Source: Maribacter litoralis (GTDB lineage: Bacteria > Bacteroidota > Bacteroidia > Flavobacteriales > Flavobacteriaceae). Taken from it: 64,000 nucleotides of DNA. Under the pieces are notes generated by a model. The model did not search any database, had not been told where the DNA came from, and saw only the letters and a list, made by a program, of their open reading frames with translations. Every line of letters starts with the position of its first letter. The stretch's first letter is position 1. Below are positions 17,484 to 26,869 of the stretch, one piece after another. The stretch is taken from NCBI RefSeq assembly GCF_003075045.1, contig NZ_QCZD01000005.1:180352-244351 (forward strand). The letters run 5' to 3'. Made by a program: the position numbers and the translations under genes.

Positions 17484-19019
17484 TTATTTTTTAATTACAG
17501 TTGATTTTAAACGTTTTACGACATCCCTACAATATGAGTTGCTAACATATAGAAAAAGACCATAAACAGATGCGCTAATAATACTTAGTAGAAAAGCATT
17601 GTATGTCCACTGATAAAAATTTAGTGGTACGGTAACTATATAGGGTATTGTTATTTTAATGAATAGTAAACTTAATGAAAAGGTGATAAGTAATTTCGCT
17701 ACACCTCGAAGGTAGCTTTTGTGACTTTTTTTAAACCCCCATTTAAAAACATAATATGGGCGCCATACTCCCTCAATGCTTAATACACTGCAGAAAGTAC
17801 CGATGAGCAAACCGGAAATACCCATGTATTGTACCAAAATTACGGATAGTGTTAAATTAATAATGCTTTTTGCAATAGGAGCCCATACATCGTCATAAAG
17901 GCCATAAGCTTGTTTAAATACTTCGGTGGGTTGTACTACTTGTCTTAAAAAAAAGACGGCTGCGAATATAATAATCGTATTTTCTGAAAGCACATACTTA
18001 TCTCCTAACCAGAGGTTTATAAACGGATTAATTAGATAAAAAATGTTAATAACGCCAAGCCCACCAATAAAATAGCGTAAAACCATCATTTCCCAAAATA
18101 CCTGTTTAATGCTTTCGGGTTTATTTTCGGCGACCAAATTGCCAACACTTGCTTTAGAACCAGCAAAAATTTTTGTAACCAATGTTCCTAAATTGACCAA
18201 TACCAATTGATAATTAGCAAAATAGGCCACCAATTCTGCACTCAAAAAAAAGAAAATTAAGATGTTATCTAAGCCACTAGCTAAAAATTCCCCGATTTTA
18301 TGAATACTAATTTGTTTAATTTTTGTGACTAAAGAGGTATAGCTTTCAAATTTACGTTCACCTTTTGTAACTGTGGTAGACAGTACAAGCCATGGATATT
18401 CTTTAGTTATTTTTTTTCGAATGAGTATCGTATAAATTAATCCGGTTAATACTTCTAACGATATCCATAGCACAAAACTTTGTAAATAGTATACTGATAT
18501 TGCTTGCAGTATAATCTTAGAAATATTAAAAGATTGATAATATTTGGCGACGATATAGTCCTTCTGATCCGCTTGTAGAAGAATCATATGGTAATTGAAG
18601 AAATAGCCGAGTAACGAGGCAGTTAACAATCCAAAAAAAGTTAGATAAACTAGCCATAGACTAATTTCAACCTCGTTGAAAATGATAGGAAAAAATAATG
18701 AAAGTATTATGCTTCCCGTAAGTATGAAAAAACCTATTTTCTTATAAATGTGACCAAAAAATTGAATTATATGGTTTATTTCTTTATAGTCATTTTTATG
18801 TAAAGGTTTATATAGGGTATAGCCTATAGCGGTACCTATGCCCAAGTCAGCCAAATTGATAAAAGTTAAGAAACTACCAAGGGTAGAAACGATTCCCATA
18901 AATTCATCTCCCAATCCATCTAAGAATATTTTTCTTGAAATAAACTGAGATGCAATAAACAGTACATGGAAAAACAGCCCTACTTTGGCGTTTTTAATGG
19001 TTTTTGCTAGACGTGACAT
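17484..19019 (-). CDS. wzx: Polysaccharide repeat-unit flippase (Wzx-like)
   Basis: A 511-residue integral membrane protein of the MOP/PST family with about 12-14 hydrophobic segments. The N-terminal basic stretch MSRLAKTIKNAKVG is followed by FISRKIFLDGLGDEFMGI and LADLGIGTAIGYTLY, blocks common in polysaccharide transporters. It flips the undecaprenyl-linked repeat unit across the inner membrane for the polymerase. The gene follows a strong hairpin (19114-19144), so it may be transcribed from its own promoter in the 94 bases between hairpin and start codon. Confidence 0.9.
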   Translation of the reverse strand: MSRLAKTIKNAKVGLFFHVLFIASQFISRKIFLDGLGDEFMGIVSTLGSFLTFINLADLGIGTAIGYTLYKPLHKNDYKEINHIIQFFGHIYKKIGFFILTGSIILSLFFPIIFNEVEISLWLVYLTFFGLLTASLLGYFFNYHMILLQADQKDYIVAKYYQSFNISKIILQAISVYYLQSFVLWISLEVLTGLIYTILIRKKITKEYPWLVLSTTVTKGERKFESYTSLVTKIKQISIHKIGEFLASGLDNILIFFFLSAELVAYFANYQLVLVNLGTLVTKIFAGSKASVGNLVAENKPESIKQVFWEMMVLRYFIGGLGVINIFYLINPFINLWLGDKYVLSENTIIIFAAVFFLRQVVQPTEVFKQAYGLYDDVWAPIAKSIINLTLSVILVQYMGISGLLIGTFCSVLSIEGVWRPYYVFKWGFKKSHKSYLRGVAKLLITFSLSLLFIKITIPYIVTVPLNFYQWTYNAFLLSIISASVYGLFLYVSNSYCRDVVKRLKSTVIKK

Positions 19020-19113
19020 GAAAGGTAATTGGTGGAATTCATTATTTTGAAATCATAGTTCTCTTTTTTAAATAGAATACTAGTACAAGGCTTTTCATTT
19101 TTATTGGAAGTTA

Positions 19114-19144
19114 AAACCTGACCAAAAATAAGTTGGTCAGGTTT
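19114..19144 (-). terminator. Hairpin terminator between the TviB-type gene and wzx
   Basis: Perfect 12-base inverted repeat AAACCTGACCAA/TTGGTCAGGTTT with a 7-base loop, followed by T-rich sequence on both strands. It lies about 70 bases after the dehydrogenase stop. It should stop or attenuate transcription before the flippase gene. Confidence 0.7.
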
Positions 19145-19215
19145 AGTTTTTATCAAAATAATTGTAATGCTATGGTAATTGTTAAAGGCAATTGCACCAG
19201 AACAAGCTATTTAGC

Positions 19216-20496
19216 TTACAATCTTCCATCAACCCCTTCGGTCAAAATACCTTTTACATCGTAAATAACGCCATGGTCGTTCAAAAGACTTTTTAAGTCT
19301 AAATTCAAAAATTCTTTATGGGCCACGGTTAATACCACGGCATCAAATTTCTGATTTGGAATTGTATTGGTGATGTTTAGCCCATATTCGTGGGTTACCT
19401 CTTTAGGTGAAGCCCAAGGGTCGTAAATGGCAACATTGGTTCCGTAGCTGGATAAATTATTAATTACATCCACAGCCTTGGTATTACGTACATCGGGGCA
19501 ATTTTCTTTAAAGGTGATGCCCAATACCAAAATATTGCTCCTTTTAATTTTAATGTCTTTATGAACCATAAGTTTTACCACTTCAGAAGCTACATATTTA
19601 CCCATGGTATCGTTCATTCGTCTACCGGCCAAGATAATTTCTGGGTGGTAGCCAAATTCTTGTGCTTTTTGAGCCAAATAGTAAGGATCTACACCTATAC
19701 AATGCCCGCCGACCAAACCGGGTTTAAAAGGTAAAAAGTTCCATTTAGTACCTGCAGCTTCCAGTACTTGGTGGGTGTCGATACCCATTAGATTGAAAAT
19801 TTTAGCCAGTTCATTGACAAAGGCAATATTAATATCGCGTTGCGAATTTTCTATGACCTTGGCTGCCTCGGCCACTTTTATAGTGGGGGCTAGGTGTGTG
19901 CCAGCTGTAATAACAGAAGCATACAGGGCATCAACTTTTTTACCCACTTCTGGTGTTGAACCAGAAGTTACTTTAAGAATTTTTTCTACGGTATGCTCTT
20001 TATCGCCCGGGTTAATACGTTCTGGAGAATACCCGGCAAAGAAATCTTCATTAAAAACCAGGTTACTAATTTTCTCTAAAACCGGTATGCATTCATCTTC
20101 GGTAACCCCTGGGTAGACCGTAGATTCATAAACCACCGTATCTCCTTTTTTTAACACCTGCCCAACCGTTTCACTTGCTTTATACAATGGTGTTAATATT
20201 GGTCTGTTGGTGCTGTCAACAGGTGTGGGTACAGTTACAATATAATAATTACAATCGGCAATATCTGTTAATTGATTGGAGCAGAAAAGCCCGGTTTCCA
20301 TTTTTGGAGAATCTTTGAGTACATGTTGAAGAATAGCATCTTCAACCTCTAAGGTGCTATCATGACCTTTTCGAAGTTCATCTATACGACCTTGATTAAT
20401 ATCAAAACCAATTACAGGGTATTTGGTGGCAAATAAACGGGCTAAAGGCAGACCAACGTAACCTAACCCAATAATGGCAATTTTTATATCTTTCAT
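19216..20496 (-). CDS. tviB: UDP-N-acetyl-hexosamine 6-dehydrogenase (TviB/WbpO/WbpA type)
   Basis: A 426-residue nucleotide-sugar dehydrogenase that oxidises C6 of a UDP-N-acetylhexosamine to the uronic acid with two NAD. The N-terminal Rossmann motif is IGLGYVGLPLARLFA, the central helix VKVAEAAKVIENSQRDINIAFVNE-like (TIKVAEAAKVIENSQRDIN), and the catalytic cysteine sits in GGHCIGVDPYYL (about residue 260). The C-terminal domain has VLGITFKENCPDVRNTK. Its partner downstream in transcription order is apparently reversed: the TviC-type epimerase gene lies just upstream. The pair is the usual route to UDP-GalNAcA or UDP-GlcNAcA. Exact substrate not proven. Confidence 0.9.
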   Translation of the reverse strand: MKDIKIAIIGLGYVGLPLARLFATKYPVIGFDINQGRIDELRKGHDSTLEVEDAILQHVLKDSPKMETGLFCSNQLTDIADCNYYIVTVPTPVDSTNRPILTPLYKASETVGQVLKKGDTVVYESTVYPGVTEDECIPVLEKISNLVFNEDFFAGYSPERINPGDKEHTVEKILKVTSGSTPEVGKKVDALYASVITAGTHLAPTIKVAEAAKVIENSQRDINIAFVNELAKIFNLMGIDTHQVLEAAGTKWNFLPFKPGLVGGHCIGVDPYYLAQKAQEFGYHPEIILAGRRMNDTMGKYVASEVVKLMVHKDIKIKRSNILVLGITFKENCPDVRNTKAVDVINNLSSYGTNVAIYDPWASPKEVTHEYGLNITNTIPNQKFDAVVLTVAHKEFLNLDLKSLLNDHGVIYDVKGILTEGVDGRL

Positions 20497-20503
20497 AATC
20501 TTC

Positions 20504-20580
20504 TTACTTCGGCTATAATAAATAACCGTAATTTATTAGTTAGTTGCGACAAGCAACTTTTTATATTTTTACTTCGGCTA
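20504..20580. repeat. Paired TTACTTCGGCTA repeat in the tviC-tviB gap
   Basis: Direct copies of TTACTTCGGCTA at 20504-20515 and 20569-20580 lie in the 120-base gap between the two genes. Between them is a short hairpin AGTTGC/GCAACT followed by T residues. The second copy continues CGCTCAGT, resembling the dispersed CTTCG-x-CTACGCTCAGT-type intergenic repeat seen in many flavobacterial genomes. The dispersed-repeat link is from general knowledge, not searched. Confidence 0.45.
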
Positions 20581-20616
20581 CGCTCAGTAACCATACTTAT
20601 GTACTAACTCTAAAGT

Positions 20617-21609
20617 TTACTTCAAATTCTCCCAATACCATTTCACCGCTTCTTTAAGTCCGGTTTTTATATCATATTTGGGGTCGTAACTAAGTAATGC
20701 CTTTGCTTTGTCTACCGATGCCAAGGAATGTGGTACATCACCAGCTCTGGTAGGACCATACACATTTTTAATTTCTTTTATTTTAGGGTCATAAGCCCCT
20801 AAATATTCTTTTAAAAGCGCGGTTAGTTCATTTAAATCTGTACGTTCGCCAAATGCTGTGTTATATACGGTATTTAATGCATTTTGGTTGTCGGTTATTA
20901 TAGCGCGAACATTCATTTGAATAACGTTGTCGATATAGGTGAAATCTCTAGAAAAAGAACCATCGCCATTAATTACCGGCGATTCGTGCTGCATTAACTG
21001 CATTACAAATTTTGGAATAACGGCTGCATAGGCACCGTTTGGATCTTGTTTGCGGCCAAAAACATTAAAATAACGTAGACCAATGGTTTCAATGCCGTAG
21101 GTTTTGCTAAAAACATCAGCATACAATTCATTTACATATTTTGTAATAGCGTAGGGGGAAAGGGGTCTGCCAATAATATCCTCTACTTTAGGCATGTTGG
21201 TTGAGTCACCATAAGTAGATGAGCTTGCGGCATAAATAAAGCGTTTTACTTTGGCATCTCGTGCGGCGACCAACATATTTAAAAACCCGGCCACATTAAC
21301 ATCATTACTGGTAATAGGGTCGTTAATAGATCTTGGTACAGATCCTAAGGCGGCTTGGTGCAAAATATAATCTACACCCTCACATGCTTTTTGGCAATCG
21401 GCTAAATTTCTTATATCACCTTCTAGTAACGTGAACTTCGGATTTTGTGCTAAAGGTGCAACATTTTCGCGTTTGCCCGTAGCAAAATTATCTAAACAAG
21501 TAACCTGGTTGCCATTTTGTAATAAAGCGTTACAAAGGTTAGACCCTATAAAGCCGGCACCACCTGTAACTAATATGTGAAATTTTGAATCGAGATTGTA
21601 TAAATTCAT
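20617..21609 (-). CDS. tviC: UDP-N-acetyl-aminouronate/hexosamine 4-epimerase (TviC/WbpP type)
   Basis: A 330-residue extended short-chain dehydrogenase. It has the NAD-binding GGAGFIGSNL, the Ser-containing YAASSSTYGD block and the catalytic SPYAITKYVNELY (YxxxK). Features such as LHQAALGSVPRSINDP and LRYFNVFGRKQDPNGAYAAVIP are characteristic of the WbpP/TviC branch, which works on N-acetylated UDP-sugars at C4. It is transcribed just before the TviB-type dehydrogenase, and the two should supply an N-acetylated galacto- or gluco-configured aminouronic acid to the repeat unit. Confidence 0.9.
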   Translation of the reverse strand: MNLYNLDSKFHILVTGGAGFIGSNLCNALLQNGNQVTCLDNFATGKRENVAPLAQNPKFTLLEGDIRNLADCQKACEGVDYILHQAALGSVPRSINDPITSNDVNVAGFLNMLVAARDAKVKRFIYAASSSTYGDSTNMPKVEDIIGRPLSPYAITKYVNELYADVFSKTYGIETIGLRYFNVFGRKQDPNGAYAAVIPKFVMQLMQHESPVINGDGSFSRDFTYIDNVIQMNVRAIITDNQNALNTVYNTAFGERTDLNELTALLKEYLGAYDPKIKEIKNVYGPTRAGDVPHSLASVDKAKALLSYDPKYDIKTGLKEAVKWYWENLK

Positions 21610-21754
21610 TTATATGTTTTGAGATTGCAAATATGTATAATTTAACTTATAATCAACAATTATAGTATATGAATGCATCAGTTTATTCGATAAATATCCA
21701 TGTATTTATTGAAGTTGGATTTTTAAATTGTTTTCTGGTTAAAAGTTGCAAAAA

Positions 21755-22690
21755 TTAATTTGATTTTATATTTATTTTTTTCTTCAATTGAAATGTTAAT
21801 AATTGAGCGCCCTTATCAGATAAATGGGTTCTGTCTTTCCATAAATCAATAGTATTGTTGTGCTTAAAGAAATCAGTATAATCAATATATTCAAAAGTTG
21901 ATTTTTGAAGAAATTTTTGAAGTTTTTGATTGTCTGATTTACAAACATCATTATAAATAGGTGCTGTAAATAAAACTATTCTTTTATTGTTTTGTTTACT
22001 GAATATTTCTAATTCAGTTAAATAGTGTGCATATATTGGATTTAATGTTAGCTTGTTTTTACAAGGTTTTGTAGTGTTTCTCTTTAGAATTTTTTCTAAA
22101 ATTTCTTTTTGGTTAGAATTAACTACTAGTGGGTCATAGCCTTTATATTTTGTGTAATCATAATTTGGAAAGTATATGTTTTTGATCATTCCTAATATAG
22201 ACCCGGTATATCCAAGACTCCAATAAAAATTTTGAAGAGGATTGTTTTTTTTAAGGAAATCAATTTCATTTTTTATAGCCTTATTTCTATTGTATTTACT
22301 TTTTAATGATTGTACATCGTCTCCGTTATAACTTTCTGAAAAAGCAGTTTCTGGGGAGATATGCATTAGAATAACTTGTTCTTTATTAGAGAGTGTTTTT
22401 ATAAGAGTGGAGGCATAAGCCATTTTTGTGCCATCTAATCCAATATTAAAACTATTGTCGTGTATTTTACTAACGTCTACATGGTGGTTAGCTCTTGAAC
22501 TCCCTACAACTATAAAATCTAATTCATCTTTAATTTCTAGGAATTGATTTAATTTACCGATACTCTGACCTGAATACACCTCATCGCTAATAGAGTTTAA
22601 TAGTACAAACGCAATTTTATCCATTAGGTATGAGCCAACTAAAATCAACGCAATTATTTTTATAAAATAGTTTCGAACGTTTGTATTCAT
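21755..22690 (-). CDS. SGNH/DltD-like membrane-anchored protein, MBOAT partner
   Basis: A 311-residue protein with an N-terminal membrane anchor (about residues 9-31). The block FIVVGSSRANHHVD (GSSR at 63-66) matches the first conserved block of SGNH-type hydrolases, and DRTHLSDKGA near the C-terminus (D286, H289) supplies the Asp-x-x-His pair. The gene starts 3 bases after the MBOAT stop. This pairing is known from AlgI-AlgX/AlgJ and DltB-DltD systems, where the second protein completes acyl transfer to an exported polymer outside the membrane. Exact acyl group and acceptor are unknown. Confidence 0.72.
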   Translation of the reverse strand: MNTNVRNYFIKIIALILVGSYLMDKIAFVLLNSISDEVYSGQSIGKLNQFLEIKDELDFIVVGSSRANHHVDVSKIHDNSFNIGLDGTKMAYASTLIKTLSNKEQVILMHISPETAFSESYNGDDVQSLKSKYNRNKAIKNEIDFLKKNNPLQNFYWSLGYTGSILGMIKNIYFPNYDYTKYKGYDPLVVNSNQKEILEKILKRNTTKPCKNKLTLNPIYAHYLTELEIFSKQNNKRIVLFTAPIYNDVCKSDNQKLQKFLQKSTFEYIDYTDFFKHNNTIDLWKDRTHLSDKGAQLLTFQLKKKINIKSN

Positions 22691-22693
22691 TAT

Positions 22694-24112
22694 TTAAAAT
22701 TGAAAATAAATAAAGTTATTTGAAGTCGAATAAAATAAGATGATAAGTAGAATGGTAAATGAGCAAATAAAGGATGTTTTTACTATATTAAATTGATTTC
22801 CTAATAGTTCTAAGGTTATCTTCTTTTTAAACAGATAATAATCAAAAATTATACCCAAGGTCAAAAGTAAAACGGAATTAGCTAAGGCATTAATATCTCC
22901 CATATAAGGTAAAGTCCATTCAAACAAGAGAATTTTTTTAATAGCTATTGTAGCGATAGTTAAATTTTGAGCTCTAAAAAAAACCCATGCTAATAAAACC
23001 ACAGCGAACGTAATTGGATATCCTAAAAAATTTATGGGTTTGAGTTTAATGGAAAAAGATTTAGATTTTATATATTTCTCTATTGCCAATACAAATCCGT
23101 GAATACCGCCCCAAATAATAAAATTCCAAGAACTACCATGCCATAAACCACCTAGCAGCATAGTTAATAATAAATTTCGATAGGTGATTTTAATTCCCTT
23201 TCGGTTACCACCTAAGGAAATATACAAGTAGTCTCGTAACCAAAATGATAAAGACATGTGCCATTTGCGCCAAAATTCTGTAAGAGACTTTGAAAAATAA
23301 GGAAGGTTAAAATTTTGATGAAATTTGAAGCCTAAAAGTTTAGCACTGCCAATGGCTATATCAGAATATCCTGCAAAATCAAAATATATTTGAAATGCAT
23401 ATAGAAAAGTTGCTAATAAAATGCTGGAAGAATTGTATATACCTACATCAGCATAAATTAAATCCACATAGGCCGCAATTGTATCTGCAATCACAATTTT
23501 TCTAAATAATCCAATGACAATTTGTACAAGTCCTTCTTTGATCCATTCTTTACTTAGGTTTCTTTTTCTTTCCATTTGTGGGAGCAGGTTGGATGCTCTT
23601 TCTATTGGACCGGCTACTAGTTGTGGAAAAAAGGCGATATAGGTAAAGAAGGATAGGATATTCGTTGTAGGTTGAAAATCTTTTCTATAGATATCTATAG
23701 TGTAGCTTAAAGTTTGAAAGGTGTAGAAACTAATCCCTACAGGTAGAATAATATTTAGGGTAAGGTCATTTGGTTGCCAACCAGCCTGATTCATAAGTTG
23801 AGAGAAAGATTCAGCAAAAAAATTGTAATATTTGAATACTCCTAAAAAACCCAAGTTTGCAATGAGACTTACATAAAGCCAGAATTTTCTTCGACTTTGA
23901 TTGGATGCCTTAAAAATTTGTAAACCTGCAATATAATCTATACAAGAGCTAATAATAATTAAGGATAGAAATCTATAATCCCACCATGCATAAAAAATAT
24001 AACTAGCTAATAAAAGTAAAATATTTTGTAATCTAAAATTGTTTTGTAGCATCCAATACAAGATAAAAACAATAGGAAAGAAAATTAAAAATTCAAAAGA
24101 GTTAAAAAGCAT
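22694..24112 (-). CDS. MBOAT family O-acyltransferase (AlgI/DltB-like)
   Basis: A 472-residue integral membrane protein with about eleven membrane segments. Diagnostic blocks are LPVGISFYTFQTLSYTID, FFPQLVAGPIERA, EFWRKWHMSLSFWLRDYLYI and LLGGLWHGSSWNFIIWGGIHG, the last carrying the catalytic His325. MBOAT proteins of this type pass acyl groups across the membrane for O-acetylation or other acylation of exported polymers. With the SGNH partner immediately downstream it forms a two-gene acylation module for the polysaccharide. Length and motifs are normal. Confidence 0.93.
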   Translation of the reverse strand: MLFNSFEFLIFFPIVFILYWMLQNNFRLQNILLLLASYIFYAWWDYRFLSLIIISSCIDYIAGLQIFKASNQSRRKFWLYVSLIANLGFLGVFKYYNFFAESFSQLMNQAGWQPNDLTLNIILPVGISFYTFQTLSYTIDIYRKDFQPTTNILSFFTYIAFFPQLVAGPIERASNLLPQMERKRNLSKEWIKEGLVQIVIGLFRKIVIADTIAAYVDLIYADVGIYNSSSILLATFLYAFQIYFDFAGYSDIAIGSAKLLGFKFHQNFNLPYFSKSLTEFWRKWHMSLSFWLRDYLYISLGGNRKGIKITYRNLLLTMLLGGLWHGSSWNFIIWGGIHGFVLAIEKYIKSKSFSIKLKPINFLGYPITFAVVLLAWVFFRAQNLTIATIAIKKILLFEWTLPYMGDINALANSVLLLTLGIIFDYYLFKKKITLELLGNQFNIVKTSFICSFTILLIILFYSTSNNFIYFQF

Positions 24113-24212
24113 TTATATCAAGTTGTTGGAAATTAGATTGGTTATAAATTATAATAGATGAATGCAATATTTAAGTACTTTCTACTTTGTTTAAATGCAA
24201 TAATAATGAGTG

Positions 24213-25238
24213 TTATTTTTGGTAATAACCTTTATACCAGTCAACAAATTGTTGAACACCTTCTTTAATAGGGGTATTGGGGCGGTAATCATAATCTGCT
24301 ATTAGGTCATCTACATTGGCCCATGTTTTCTCAACATCGCCAGGTTGCATAGGGTACATGTCTTTTTTGGCTACAGTATCTAAACTTTCTTCAATGGCGG
24401 TTATGAAATCCATTAATTTTACGGATTTGCTATTACCAATGTTATAGATTTTAAAATCGCCTTTCTTTTCTACTTGTTCTTTAACCGGTTTTTGAATTAT
24501 ACGAACCACGCCTTCGGTAATATCGTCTATATAAGTGAAATCGCGTTCAAGCTTTCCGTTATTAAAAACCTTTATAGGTTTATCGTTTACGATGGCATCT
24601 GTAAATAAAAACATGGCCATATCTGGTCTGCCCCAAGGGCCATAGACCGTGAAGAATCGCAATCCGGTAGTTTTAAATCCGTATAAATGGCTATAGGAAT
24701 GCGCCATTAACTCATTACTCTTTTTGGTGGCCGCATATAAACTTACAGGGTGATCAACGGCATCGGTAGTTTCGAACGGAATTTTTTCATTCAACCCATA
24801 TACACTTGAGCTACTGGCGTATACCAAATGCTTTATCTTGTAATTGCGACAGCATTCTAAAATATTAAGAAAACCCACTACATTACTATCTACATAAGCT
24901 TCCGGATTTTCTAAACTATAGCGAACACCGGCTTGTGCTGCCAAATTACAGACCACATCAAACTTTTGTGCTTTAAACAGTTTTGGTAAATTTTCGCGAT
25001 CTTCAAGTCCCAATCTTATAAATGCAAAAGCAGAGTGAGTGGTGCTTTTTGTCAATACATTAAAATGTTTGGCCTCTTCCTTTTGTATGCCAAGTTCATA
25101 TAACCTAGCATATTTAAGATTAACGTCATAATAATCGTTGATATTGTCTAAACCGACCACATCATGCCCGTTCTTTATTAAGCTCTTTGAAACGAAAAAA
25201 CCGATAAAACCGGCAGCACCGGTAACTAATATTTTCAT
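24213..25238 (-). CDS. UDP-glucuronate 4-epimerase-type NAD-dependent epimerase
   Basis: A 341-residue extended short-chain dehydrogenase. The N-terminus [20 protein letters not shown] binds NAD, followed by [18 protein letters not shown], typical of CapI/LpsL/GAE epimerases. Catalytic residues lie in YASSSSVYG and [11 protein letters not shown] (YxxxK). It overlaps the UDP-glucose dehydrogenase by 4 bases, so the two are translationally coupled: one makes UDP-glucuronate, the other should convert it to UDP-galacturonate. The substrate assignment rests on the branch motifs and this coupling. Confidence 0.9.
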   Translation of the reverse strand: MKILVTGAAGFIGFFVSKSLIKNGHDVVGLDNINDYYDVNLKYARLYELGIQKEEAKHFNVLTKSTTHSAFAFIRLGLEDRENLPKLFKAQKFDVVCNLAAQAGVRYSLENPEAYVDSNVVGFLNILECCRNYKIKHLVYASSSSVYGLNEKIPFETTDAVDHPVSLYAATKKSNELMAHSYSHLYGFKTTGLRFFTVYGPWGRPDMAMFLFTDAIVNDKPIKVFNNGKLERDFTYIDDITEGVVRIIQKPVKEQVEKKGDFKIYNIGNSKSVKLMDFITAIEESLDTVAKKDMYPMQPGDVEKTWANVDDLIADYDYRPNTPIKEGVQQFVDWYKGYYQK

Positions 25239-26632
25239 GATTGCCCTATTTTGTAATAGTTGAAGCCAATGGTTTTCATAGTATCGGTATCTAAAAGTCG
25301 TCTACCATCAAATACAAAGGCCGGTTTAAGCATTTGAGTATAAATCGTTTTCCAATCATAAGTCTTAAACTCGTCCCATTCGGTCAAAATAGCAATTGCA
25401 TGTGCTTCTTTTGTAACTTCAATAGGTTCTTTGGTTACTTTTAACAACCTTCTGTTTTCTTCTGGAGACCTCGTGTTTAAGTAATCTAAATCTGCATAAA
25501 TACGCTCTTCTGAGACTTTAGGGTCATAGACTATAATTTCTGCACGTTCTTCCAATAAAGCATCTGCAACGGCAATGGCAGCAGATTCTCTGGTGTCATT
25601 CGTGTCTTTTTTGAAGGCCCAACCATATATAATGATCTTTTTGCCCGAAATGGTATTGTATAAGCTAGAGATAATATTCTCGGCAAAACGGCTCTTTTGG
25701 TAATCATTGGCAATAATGACCTGCTCCCAGTAATCGGCAACTTCCGTGAGCCCATATGACCTTGCAATATAAACCAGGTTTAAAATATCTTTTTGAAAGC
25801 AAGACCCACCGAAACCCACCGAAGCGTTTAAGAATTTAGGGCCAATGCGACTATCGAAACCTATTGCCCTAGAGATTTCTTGAATATTTGCATCTGTTTT
25901 TTCGCACAAAGCCGATATGGTATTGATGGAGGAAACACGTTGTGCCAAAAATGCATTGGCAACCAATTTAGATAACTCTGACGACCATACATTGGTCTGT
26001 AAAATACGTTCTTTGGGCAGCCAGTGTTCGTAAACAGCACTTAGTGCGTCTTTTGCAGCTTGCCCACTAGGTGTGTCATTACCACCGATAAGTACACGGT
26101 CGGCATGTATTAAATCTTCAATAGCGGTACCTTCTGCAAGAAATTCTGGATTCGATAATATTTCAAACTTTACAGAATTTCCAGTATTATCTAAAATATT
26201 TTGAATGGCTTGCGCGGTTCTTACCGGCAGTGTCGATTTTTCCACAACAATCTTGTCATCTTTAGCAACTTGTGCAATATTACGAGCACATAGCTCGATA
26301 AATTTTAAATCTGCAGCCTGCCCTTTGCCTTTGCCATATGTTTTGGTAGGGGTGTTTACCGATATAAATATCATTTGAGCTTCATCAATAGCTTTGTCGA
26401 CTTTTGTAGAGAAAAAGAGATTTTTTCCTCGTCTTTCACCTACAATTTCTTTTAAACCTGGCTCATAAATAGGTAATGTATCAAGATCATCGGTATTCCA
26501 TTGGTCAATGCGGTCTTTATTGATGTCTACTACGGTAACTTGTATTTCTGGGCATTGTTTTGCGATTACCGACATGGTTGGTCCACCAACATAACCGGCA
26601 CCGATACAACAAATTTTTGTAATATTTTTCAT
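25235..26632 (-). CDS. ugd: UDP-glucose 6-dehydrogenase
   Basis: A 465-residue enzyme of the longer, animal/plant-like UGD branch. It begins [17 protein letters not shown], has [27 protein letters not shown] and the central [21 protein letters not shown]. Catalytic Cys278 lies in [16 protein letters not shown], and the C-terminal domain has [15 protein letters not shown]. It oxidises UDP-glucose to UDP-glucuronate with two NAD. It is the first gene of the minus-strand block and lies divergent from the plus-strand aminotransferase across a 237-base region that must carry both promoters. Confidence 0.94.
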   Translation of the reverse strand: MKNITKICCIGAGYVGGPTMSVIAKQCPEIQVTVVDINKDRIDQWNTDDLDTLPIYEPGLKEIVGERRGKNLFFSTKVDKAIDEAQMIFISVNTPTKTYGKGKGQAADLKFIELCARNIAQVAKDDKIVVEKSTLPVRTAQAIQNILDNTGNSVKFEILSNPEFLAEGTAIEDLIHADRVLIGGNDTPSGQAAKDALSAVYEHWLPKERILQTNVWSSELSKLVANAFLAQRVSSINTISALCEKTDANIQEISRAIGFDSRIGPKFLNASVGFGGSCFQKDILNLVYIARSYGLTEVADYWEQVIIANDYQKSRFAENIISSLYNTISGKKIIIYGWAFKKDTNDTRESAAIAVADALLEERAEIIVYDPKVSEERIYADLDYLNTRSPEENRRLLKVTKEPIEVTKEAHAIAILTEWDEFKTYDWKTIYTQMLKPAFVFDGRRLLDTDTMKTIGFNYYKIGQS

Positions 26633-26841
26633 GAATGGATTATGGGAATTAAAAAAGCAAAGATTAAAAAATAACGACCGATTAAGAAATATATTATAGA
26701 TGAATTCGTTATTTAGACGTTTAAAAACAGGTTGTACCGATTAATGGGATATGCATTTCATTTAACCGATAATTTACATGTATTAAACGAAATATAATAT
26801 AAAATCTCTTTTGTCATGATAAGTATAGTTAACTTTGACTG

Positions 26842-26849
26842 TATATTTG
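26842..26849 (+). promoter_or_regulatory. Bacteroidota-type -7 promoter element
   Basis: TATATTTG matches the TAnnTTTG -7 consensus of Bacteroidota sigma factors and lies 20 bases before the TTG start of the plus-strand operon. I do not see a well-spaced upstream -33 TTTG element (the nearest, 26810-26813, is 28 bases away), so this is only a candidate. The remaining 26633-26841 is A+T rich and holds no gene I can support. Confidence 0.4.
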
Positions 26850-26869
26850 TAATCCTAAATTGACAACTA

